A stretch of 5,332 nucleotides of DNA from an uncultured Bacteroidales bacterium. GTDB lineage: Bacteria > Bacteroidota > Bacteroidia > Bacteroidales > P3. The notes beneath the pieces were generated by a model. That model made no database searches. It was not told the origin of the DNA and was given only the letters and a program-made list of their open reading frames with translations. Shown here in pieces: positions 1-5,241 of the stretch (positions are counted from its first letter, which is position 1; every line of letters starts with the position of its first letter). A program made the translations under genes and the position numbers. The stretch is from assembly GCA_937910265.1 (NCBI GenBank), contig CALEPD010000084.1:1-5332 (forward strand). Direction: 5' to 3'.

Positions 1-660
1 TGGACCATCCAGTTGCAGGATGTAGCCACTATCGGCCATTTGATGCTCACCGGCGAATACCTGCCCACACGCATCATAGCAGTAGGCGGACCTGAAGCCT
101 CAACGCCCCAATACTATCAAGTATTGGCAGGAGCCTCGATGCAAGGCATCTGCGCCGAACAGCTGCCGAACGACGCCCACTGCCGCATCATCAGCGGCAA
201 TCCGCTGACCGGCACACAGATTCAAGCCGACGGATTTCTCGGCGCATACGACAACATGTGCTGCATGCTCGGCGAAGGCGACTACTACGACTTTATGGGA
301 TGGTTGCTCCCGGGATTCAAGAAATACAGCTTCTGGCGCACTTTCCTGTCGGGATTCTGCAAAAAGAAAGCCAGTGCCACCCCGTCCAAAGGATGCACCT
401 ATACCATCGACACCAATATGCACGGAGAGAACCGTCCGTTCATATTCTCCGAACAGTATGAAGATGTATTCCCGTTCGACATCCATCCGGTACATCTCAT
501 CAAGGCCGCCATCATCGGCGACATTGAGCTGATGGAGAATCTGGGCATATATGAAGTTGAACCCGAAGATTTCGCTCTTTGCGAGTTCATCGACCCTTCA
601 AAAACAGAAATACAATACATTATCCGTGAGGCATTAGAAAAAATAAGGAGGGAATCGTGA
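1..660 (+). CDS. nqrA: Na+-translocating NADH:quinone oxidoreductase subunit A, 3' part (5' end outside window)
   Basis: This is the C-terminal ~219 residues of NqrA, the cytoplasmic accessory subunit of Na+-NQR that packs on NqrB. The frame is open from the first base and reads WTIQLQDVATIG, an internal NqrA motif, so the TTG at 13 is not a start; the true start lies upstream. NqrA proteins are about 445-450 residues, so roughly half is present. Recognisable blocks are the QDVATIG..LTGEY segment at visible residues 6-19, IAVGGPEA, SGNPLTG, an MHGENRPF..EQYEDVFPFDIHP block near 140-162, and the ending ALCEFIDPSKTE (192-203), which resembles the equivalent region of RnfC. No membrane segment is seen, as expected. 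The stop TGA at 658-660 overlaps the nqrB GTG start by 4 nt. Identification is firm from motifs and from the nqrB-F genes that follow. Confidence 0.96.
   Translation, partial: WTIQLQDVATIGHLMLTGEYLPTRIIAVGGPEASTPQYYQVLAGASMQGICAEQLPNDAHCRIISGNPLTGTQIQADGFLGAYDNMCCMLGEGDYYDFMGWLLPGFKKYSFWRTFLSGFCKKKASATPSKGCTYTIDTNMHGENRPFIFSEQYEDVFPFDIHPVHLIKAAIIGDIELMENLGIYEVEPEDFALCEFIDPSKTEIQYIIREALEKIRRES
645..652 (+). promoter_or_regulatory. Strong Shine-Dalgarno for nqrB
   Basis: AAGGAGGG lies inside the last codons of nqrA, 4 nt before the GTG at 657. It supports GTG 657 as the nqrB start, even though GTG is a minor start codon. Such a full anti-SD match is uncommon in Bacteroidota, where most genes lack one. 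Confidence 0.8.
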
Positions 661-1817
661 AGAAACTGAGACAATTTATAGACAAAATCAAGCCCAACTT
701 TGTAGAAGGCGGCAAATGGGCATGGCTGCAAAGCACTTTTGAAGGATTTGAAACCTTCGCCTTCACCCCCAACGAAACCACCCGCAAAGGTGCACACATA
801 CGCGATGCCATCGACATGAAGAGAGCGATGATTACCGTGGTGTTTGCCTTGATACCAGCATTGTTGTTCGGTATGTTCAACATTGGATACCAGACAGGCC
901 TTTGGAACGAAGGTGCCAGCGTTGTGTCAAACATTTGGGACTGTTTCCTCTTCGGATTGGTACGCATGCTCCCCTTGATCGCAGTGTCGTACATTGTGGG
1001 ACTTTCGATTGAGTTTGCCTTTGCCCAGATACGCCACCACGCCATCAACGAGGGTTTCCTTGTATCGGGACTTATCATTCCCATGATTGTGCCTGTTACA
1101 ACACCGCTGTGGCAGTTGGCCATTGCCGTTGCCTTTGCCGTAATCATTGGCAAAGAGGTGTTTGGCGGAAGCGGTATGAATTTTCTCAACCCCGCACTTG
1201 TGGCCCGCGCATTCCTCTTCTTCGCATACCCCACAGCCATGTCGGGCGACAATGTATGGGTAGCCAGCGATTGGTGGGGAAGCGACGCCATTACTTGTGC
1301 AACTCCACTCGGCGAACTGATGACCGGAGCGGCAATGCCCACAGCATCGCTCACCGACCTGATTGTGGGAACCGTGGCAGGCTCGACCTGCGAGACGTCA
1401 GTGATAGCCATTCTGCTCGGAGCCATCATACTGCTCGGCTCGGGCATCGCATCGTGGAGAATCATGCTCGCCGTATTTATCGGCGGCGGTCTCATGGGTG
1501 GACTTTTCAACCTCATCGGAGGCAACGCCTACATGGAACTTCCCTTCTATTACCACTATGTTATCGGCGGATTCATGTTCGGAGCCGTATTCATGGCAAC
1601 CGACCCCGTGACCTCGGCGCAGACCCGCACCGGCAAATGGATTTACGGTTTGCTGATTGGAGCTTTCGCAGTATTGCTGCGCGTGCTCAATCCCGCATAC
1701 CCGGAAGGCATGATGCTGGCCATATTGCTGATGAACTGCTTCGCGCCTCTGATTGACCATTGCGTGGTAGCACAGAACATTAAAAAACGTAACAAACGAA
1801 TAGCACAACCGAAATGA
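657..1817 (+). CDS. nqrB: Na+-translocating NADH:quinone oxidoreductase subunit B
   Basis: NqrB is the large integral-membrane subunit that carries covalent FMN and riboflavin and forms the main Na+ path and quinone-reducing site. The 386-residue product is slightly shorter than the Vibrio protein (~415). Visible family blocks are FTPNETTRKGAHIRDAIDMK (36-55), NEGFLVSGLIIP (131-142), KEVFGGSGMNFLNPAL (166-181), the FMN-attachment region DAITCATPLG (210-219), GIASWRIM (263-270), ATDPVTSAQT (314-323), and NPAYPEGMM..MNCFAPLID (345-367). About ten hydrophobic segments are spread from residue 58 to 370. Thr216 is the predicted phosphoester-linked FMN residue; the usual S-G-A-T reads T-C-A-T here. 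Glu132 and Asp367 sit where Vibrio NqrB has residues implicated in Na+ handling (E144, D397), by motif matching. The GTG start overlaps the nqrA stop (GTGA) and has a strong SD; the stop overlaps the nqrC ATG (ATGA), suggesting translational coupling on both sides. Confidence 0.98.
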   Translation: MKKLRQFIDKIKPNFVEGGKWAWLQSTFEGFETFAFTPNETTRKGAHIRDAIDMKRAMITVVFALIPALLFGMFNIGYQTGLWNEGASVVSNIWDCFLFGLVRMLPLIAVSYIVGLSIEFAFAQIRHHAINEGFLVSGLIIPMIVPVTTPLWQLAIAVAFAVIIGKEVFGGSGMNFLNPALVARAFLFFAYPTAMSGDNVWVASDWWGSDAITCATPLGELMTGAAMPTASLTDLIVGTVAGSTCETSVIAILLGAIILLGSGIASWRIMLAVFIGGGLMGGLFNLIGGNAYMELPFYYHYVIGGFMFGAVFMATDPVTSAQTRTGKWIYGLLIGAFAVLLRVLNPAYPEGMMLAILLMNCFAPLIDHCVVAQNIKKRNKRIAQPK

Positions 1818-2431
1818 AAACGTTCACAAACACATATATCATCATTTATTCAGCCATTTTAGTGGCTATGGTTGCCGTGTTCCTGTCATTTATGGCAGTC
1901 AAGCTACAACCCCTTCAGAAAAAGAACCAGCGCATTGAGACTTACCAGATGATACTGGAAGCATCGGGCAACGTGGCAACGGCCAAAGAAGCCGAGTCGC
2001 TATACAAAGAACTCATTACCGAAGAAACCCTCGCCAACGGCGACATGGTATATCTGTATGAGGGCGGCTGCGTGCTGCCGTTCAGCGGAGTGGGTTTGTG
2101 GGGCCCCATCTGGGGATACATGGCATTCGACACCAACTTCAGTGTAACCGGAGCAGTGTTCGACCACAAAGGCGAAACGCCGGGACTTGGCGGCGAACTC
2201 GCAACCCCCGCCTTCGCCGAGCAGTTTATCGGCAAGAAGATCATCAAAGAGAACCAAATTGTTCCCATCGTGCTGATGAAACAAGCCGACCAGAACTCAC
2301 CCTACGAAGTTGACGCCATTACAGGCGGAACGCTCACCAGCGACGGAATCAACCAGATGATTGCCGACGGTCTTGAGAAATATAAAACATACATTGAATC
2401 ATCATTAGGAAAGGAGGATTGCAATGAGTAA
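1814..2431 (+). CDS. nqrC: Na+-translocating NADH:quinone oxidoreductase subunit C
   Basis: NqrC is a membrane-anchored subunit whose FMN-binding domain carries FMN on a threonine and relays electrons towards NqrB. The 205-residue product has one N-terminal membrane segment (about 8-29) followed by a soluble FMN-binding domain. Diagnostic blocks are GVGLWGPIWGYMAF (92-105), DHKGETPGLGGE (117-128) and the FMN-attachment motif DAITGGTLTS (167-176), in which Thr173 is the predicted flavinylated residue. The motif has Gly where S-G-A-T proteins have Ala. It is about 50 residues shorter than Vibrio NqrC (~257); the missing length appears to fall between the membrane anchor and the GLWGPIWG block. 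The ATG at 1814 overlaps the nqrB stop as ATGA. No Shine-Dalgarno is present, but the upstream stretch is A-rich, the usual Bacteroidota arrangement. The end overlaps nqrD by 8 nt. Confidence 0.98.
   Translation: MKTFTNTYIIIYSAILVAMVAVFLSFMAVKLQPLQKKNQRIETYQMILEASGNVATAKEAESLYKELITEETLANGDMVYLYEGGCVLPFSGVGLWGPIWGYMAFDTNFSVTGAVFDHKGETPGLGGELATPAFAEQFIGKKIIKENQIVPIVLMKQADQNSPYEVDAITGGTLTSDGINQMIADGLEKYKTYIESSLGKEDCNE
2411..2417 (+). promoter_or_regulatory. Strong Shine-Dalgarno for nqrD
   Basis: AAGGAGG lies within the final codons of nqrC, 6 nt before the ATG at 2424. It fixes the nqrD start and explains initiation inside the nqrC reading frame, 8 nt before nqrC ends. Confidence 0.8.
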
Positions 2432-3047
2432 CAAGAAATGGAATTTACTCACCCTGCCATTTAACAAACAGAACCCGGTAACGGTACAGGTATTAGGCAT
2501 CTGCTCGTGCCTGGCGGTTACAGCTCAGCTCAAGCCGGCATTCTTCATGTCGGTGTCGGTGATAGCGGTAGTGGTTCTTGCCAATCTGGTAATATCACTT
2601 CTGCGCAACACCATACCGCCGCGCATCCGTATAATTGTGCAGCTTGTTGTTGTGTCGTTGCTTGTTATCGTTGTCGACCAAGTGCTCAAAGCATTCTTCT
2701 ACGATGTGAGCAAACAGTTGTCGGTATTTGTAGGCCTGATTATCACCAACTGCATTGTGATGGGACGTCTCGAGGCATTTGCCATGAGCAACCCTCCCCT
2801 GCCATCGATAATCGACGGCATTGGCAACGGTTTGGGATATAGCGTGATACTTATCGCCCTGGGATTTGTCAGAGAGCTGTTTGGCAGCGGCACCGTATGG
2901 GGCTACCCTGTTATCGAGAAACTGGGACTCTACGAAATGGGATATGTAAACAACGGCTTGATGATCATGCCGCCGATGGCGCTTATCCTGGTGGGAATCA
3001 TCATCTGGATTCAACGTACAAAAAACAAAGAATTGGAGGAAAAGTAA
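2424..3047 (+). CDS. nqrD: Na+-translocating NADH:quinone oxidoreductase subunit D
   Basis: NqrD is one of two homologous membrane subunits (with NqrE) that together hold a [2Fe-2S] cluster in the middle of the membrane, between the NqrF and NqrC cofactors. The product is 207 residues (Vibrio 210) with about six hydrophobic segments. Conserved stretches are NPVTVQVLGICSCLAVT (17-33), VDQVLKAFFYDVSKQLSVFV (84-103), TNCIVMGRLEAFAM (108-121), DGIGNGLGY (131-139) and RELFGSG (150-156). Cys27 and Cys110 match the Vibrio cluster ligands C29 and C112; Cys29 is an additional cysteine two residues on, where the Vibrio protein has Ala. Asp131 matches Vibrio D133, a residue implicated in Na+ translocation. 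The start is set by a strong SD; the stop TAA is followed immediately by the nqrE ATG. Confidence 0.98.
   Translation: MSNKKWNLLTLPFNKQNPVTVQVLGICSCLAVTAQLKPAFFMSVSVIAVVVLANLVISLLRNTIPPRIRIIVQLVVVSLLVIVVDQVLKAFFYDVSKQLSVFVGLIITNCIVMGRLEAFAMSNPPLPSIIDGIGNGLGYSVILIALGFVRELFGSGTVWGYPVIEKLGLYEMGYVNNGLMIMPPMALILVGIIIWIQRTKNKELEEK
3035..3039 (+). promoter_or_regulatory. Shine-Dalgarno for nqrE
   Basis: GGAGG lies in the end of nqrD, 8 nt before the ATG at 3048. It supports that start, which directly follows the nqrD TAA. Confidence 0.75.
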
Positions 3048-3665
3048 ATGCAAGAATTTTTTAGTATATTTGTAAAGTCGATTTTCATCGACAATATGGT
3101 TTTCTCGTTCTTTTTAGGAATGTGCTCGTTCCTTGCAGTATCGAAGACCGTTAAAACCTCGGCTGGATTGGGTATCGCCGTGACCTTCGTGCTGGTTGTG
3201 ACCGTACCAATCAACTACCTGATAAACAAATATCTGTTAGCCCCTGGCGCCATGGTATGGATTAGCGACGCGATGGCCGATGTTGACTTGTCGTTTCTGT
3301 CGCTGATTATGTTCATTGCCGTTATTGCGGCCATTGTACAGATACTTGAGATGGTTATCGAGAAGATCTCCCCTGCGCTCTACAATTCGCTTGGCATCTT
3401 CCTGCCGTTGATTGCAGTAAACTGCGCCGTTATGGGCGGATCGCTGTTCATGCAGGAGAGAGGCTACTCGAACATGGGCGAAATCATGGGCTTTTCGCTG
3501 GGCAGTGGCATTGGCTGGTTTATTGCCATTGTAACCATAGCAGCCATCCGCGAGAAAATGCGCTACTCACACATACCTCCGGCATTGCGCGGAGTTGGTA
3601 TCACTTTTATTATAACTGGATTAATGGGTTTGGCATTCATGTCATTTATGGGTATTAAGATATGA
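3048..3665 (+). CDS. nqrE: Na+-translocating NADH:quinone oxidoreductase subunit E
   Basis: NqrE is the membrane partner of NqrD, in inverted topology, and supplies two more cysteines to the intramembrane [2Fe-2S] cluster. The product is 205 residues (Vibrio 198) with about six hydrophobic segments. Conserved blocks are SIFIDNMVFSFFLGMCSFLA (11-30), VDLSFL (79-84), QILEMVIEK (98-106), GIFLPLIAVNCAVMGGSLFM (116-135), GSGIGW (152-157) and REKMRYSHIPPALRG (168-182). Cys26 and Cys126 correspond to the Vibrio ligands C26 and C120; Glu101 corresponds to E95, linked to Na+ translocation. Most of the extra length is a roughly six-residue insertion around 69-78, in a loop before VDLSFL. It begins directly after the nqrD stop and ends in an ATGA overlap with nqrF. 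Confidence 0.98.
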   Translation: MQEFFSIFVKSIFIDNMVFSFFLGMCSFLAVSKTVKTSAGLGIAVTFVLVVTVPINYLINKYLLAPGAMVWISDAMADVDLSFLSLIMFIAVIAAIVQILEMVIEKISPALYNSLGIFLPLIAVNCAVMGGSLFMQERGYSNMGEIMGFSLGSGIGWFIAIVTIAAIREKMRYSHIPPALRGVGITFIITGLMGLAFMSFMGIKI

Positions 3666-4930
3666 TTTATACAGTAATTTTATCAGCATTAATAGTATTT
3701 TTGGTAGTAATGCTACTGTTGGTAGTGCTACTACTGTGGATTCGCAACAAACTGGTGCCCCAGGGCGACGTTAACATCACCATCAACAACGACAAGGAGC
3801 TTCAGGTACACACCGGCAGCAGCCTTATCTCGACACTTGCCGAGCACGGTGTATATCTACCGTCGGCATGCGGCGGTAAGGGTTCGTGCGGCCAATGCAA
3901 ATGCCGTGTAACCGAAGGTGGCGGAACCATCCTCCCGACCGAAGAGGGATTCTTCACCCGCAAGCAAATAAAAGACAACTGGCGTCTGGCCTGCCAGGTG
4001 AAGGTGCGTGAGGACATGAAGATTGAGGTACCCGCATCGGTTCTGAGCATCAAGGAATATGAGTGCGAGGTTATCTCGAACAGCAATGTTGCGACGTTTA
4101 TCAAAGAGTTCAAAGTGCGTCTTCCCCAAGGTGCGTCGATGGATTTCGAGCCGGGTTCGTATGCTCAGATCAAGATACCCGCATTCGACATCAACTATTC
4201 CGATTTCGACCGCAGCCTTATCGGCGAGGAGTATCTTCCTGCATGGGAGAATATGAAGATGTTCGACCTCAAGTGCCGCAACACCGAACCAACCGTGCGT
4301 GCCTACTCGATGGCCAACTATCCTGCCGAGGGCGACATATTCATGCTGACGGTGCGCATTGCCACACCGCCGCTCAAGGCCGACCGTTCGGGTTTCATGG
4401 ATGTATCGCCGGGCATCGCATCGTCGTACATCTTCTCGCTCAAGCCGGGCGACAAGGTAATCATGTCGGGCCCCTACGGCGATTTCCACATCCGTCCCGC
4501 AAGCAAGGATATACCCGCCATCTGGGTGGGTGGTGGCGCCGGCATGGCACCGCTCCGCGCACAAATCATGCACATCACCCGCACCCTTGGCGAGAGCGAG
4601 CGCGAACTGCATTATTTCTACGGGGCACGCGCATTCAACGAAGTGTTCTATTTCGACGACTTCATGAAGCTGCAGCAGGATTTCCCGAATTTCAAATTCC
4701 ATCTTGCACTCGACCGTCCCGACCCCATTGCAACAGAGGCGGGCATAAAATACGACGTGGGATTTGTACACACCGTGATGCACGACACATTCCTCAAGGA
4801 CCATCCGTTCCCCGAGGATATCGACTACTACATGTGCGGTCCCGGCCCAATGAGCAAGGCTGTTGTCAACATGCTCGACAGCCTGGGCGTGCCAGAATCG
4901 AAGATATTGTACGACGATTTCGGTGCATAA
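3662..4930 (+). CDS. nqrF: Na+-translocating NADH:quinone oxidoreductase subunit F (NADH dehydrogenase, FAD and [2Fe-2S])
   Basis: NqrF is the electron-entry subunit: it oxidises NADH on the cytoplasmic side through FAD and passes electrons to a ferredoxin-type [2Fe-2S] centre. The product is 422 residues (Vibrio ~408). Domains in order are an N-terminal membrane anchor (about 3-27), a plant-type ferredoxin domain (about 37-130) with ligands Cys70, Cys76, Cys79 and Cys111, and a ferredoxin-NADP+ reductase-like module. The last has FAD motif RAYSMANYP (213-221), a GP.GDF segment (270-275), nucleotide-binding GGGAGMAPLRA (290-300), NAD motif YMCGPGPM (390-397) and the family ending YDDFGA. An extra Cys81 lies next to the ligand set and is probably not a ligand. 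The ATG at 3662 overlaps the nqrE stop and has no Shine-Dalgarno; the first ~15 codons are A/T-rich, unlike the rest of the gene. It is the last gene before the terminator. Confidence 0.98.
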   Translation: MIYTVILSALIVFLVVMLLLVVLLLWIRNKLVPQGDVNITINNDKELQVHTGSSLISTLAEHGVYLPSACGGKGSCGQCKCRVTEGGGTILPTEEGFFTRKQIKDNWRLACQVKVREDMKIEVPASVLSIKEYECEVISNSNVATFIKEFKVRLPQGASMDFEPGSYAQIKIPAFDINYSDFDRSLIGEEYLPAWENMKMFDLKCRNTEPTVRAYSMANYPAEGDIFMLTVRIATPPLKADRSGFMDVSPGIASSYIFSLKPGDKVIMSGPYGDFHIRPASKDIPAIWVGGGAGMAPLRAQIMHITRTLGESERELHYFYGARAFNEVFYFDDFMKLQQDFPNFKFHLALDRPDPIATEAGIKYDVGFVHTVMHDTFLKDHPFPEDIDYYMCGPGPMSKAVVNMLDSLGVPESKILYDDFGA

Positions 4931-4969
4931 GCCACCTTTACAGAAGCAACAAGCCCTATGGGCCACACA

Positions 4970-5000
4970 AAAACCCGGAAGAAAAAAACTTCCGGGTTTT
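4970..5000 (+). terminator. Intrinsic terminator of the nqr operon
   Basis: A perfect 12-bp inverted repeat, AAAACCCGGAAG (4970-4981) and CTTCCGGGTTTT (4989-5000), encloses a seven-A loop 39 nt after the nqrF stop. The right arm ends in four T and runs into ATAATAT, giving a weak stem base and U-rich tail. Because the left arm starts with A residues it could also stop transcription from the other strand. Its position after nqrF marks the end of the operon transcript. Confidence 0.9.
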
Positions 5001-5009
5001 ATAATATAG

Positions 5010-5059
5010 GGCAACGTTTAGTTATTTCGTGCTGACATTCAAAGCACCGACGGGTTGCC
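5010..5059. repeat. Nested inverted repeats between terminator and next promoter
   Basis: GGCAAC (5010-5015) pairs with GTTGCC (5054-5059), and inside them GTGCT (5029-5033) pairs with AGCAC (5043-5047) around a 9-nt loop. No T-run follows on either strand, so it does not look like a second terminator. No reading frame or tRNA pattern is evident. It may be a protein-binding site or chance; function unknown. Confidence 0.35.
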
Positions 5060-5076
5060 GAAAAAAAATATTTCAC

Positions 5077-5103
5077 TTTGAGAGTTACTTTTTCGTATTT
5101 TTG
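5077..5103 (+). promoter_or_regulatory. Probable Bacteroidota-type promoter for the downstream gene
   Basis: TATTTTTG at 5096-5103 is an exact match to the Bacteroidota -7 consensus TAnnTTTG. The upstream -33 element is weaker: a TTTG at 5077-5080 leaves only 15 nt to the -7 box, short of the usual ~19-21, while a TTTC at 5071-5074 has proper spacing (21 nt) but an imperfect sequence. Initiation would be expected near 5108-5110, giving a leader of about 130 nt before the ATG at 5242. It lies after the nqr terminator, so the next gene is probably an independent unit. Confidence 0.55.
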
Positions 5104-5161
5104 CGACTAATATAACAGAAGAGGGACTGACAACTCCGAAAGTGATAGACAAAGCGGGCAA

Positions 5162-5202
5162 GCATAGCTGCAACGCGACACGGGAGCAAAACTGCAGCAT
5201 GC
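5162..5202 (+). other. Bulged 10-bp stem-loop in the leader of the downstream gene
   Basis: GCAT-A-GCTGCA (5162-5172) is complementary to TGCAGC-ATGC (5193-5202), forming ten base pairs interrupted by one bulged A (5166), with a 20-nt loop. It lies between the predicted promoter and the ATG at 5242, about 40 nt before the start. It has no T tail, so it is not a simple terminator. It does not match a riboswitch class that I recognise; it may affect mRNA stability or translation, or be incidental. Confidence 0.4.
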
Positions 5203-5241
5203 ACCGAGCGATGAACCGCCCCCAAAAAAGAGAGCCAACAA

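Larger units (their letters stand above)
4931..5241. other. Intergenic region after nqrF
   Basis: These ~310 bases contain, in order, the nqr terminator, a nested inverted repeat, an A-rich tract with a TAnnTTTG promoter box, and the leader stem-loop of the next gene. I find no convincing protein-coding frame, tRNA or direct repeat array here. Confidence 0.6.

Noticed and set aside
13..15. TTG as a start codon for the first gene
   Set aside because: The frame stays open to base 1 and the residues before it (WTIQ) continue the conserved NqrA motif, so the gene is cut by the window edge.
620..1525. Long open frame on the - strand opposite nqrB (301 codons)
   Set aside because: Low-complexity Pro/Ser/Ala/Met composition typical of an antisense shadow of a membrane-protein gene.
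4063..5004. Second + strand open frame within nqrF (313 codons)
   Set aside because: Arg/His-rich out-of-frame translation of nqrF with no family features; it runs past nqrF into the terminator.
3857..5014. Long open frame on the - strand opposite nqrF (385 codons)
   Set aside because: The translation is Cys/His/Arg-rich with no recognisable domain and reads through the terminator; it is explained by codon bias of nqrF, whose motifs are unambiguous.
5009..5060. tRNA or other cloverleaf RNA
   Set aside because: The nested pairings are too short, with no 7-bp acceptor, no GGTTCRA-type T loop and no anticodon arm of correct size.
5054..5070. Second terminator at GTTGCC followed by an A-tract
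   Set aside because: The tract following the stem is A on the + strand, not T, and the stem's loop is 38 nt long; neither strand gives a proper intrinsic terminator.
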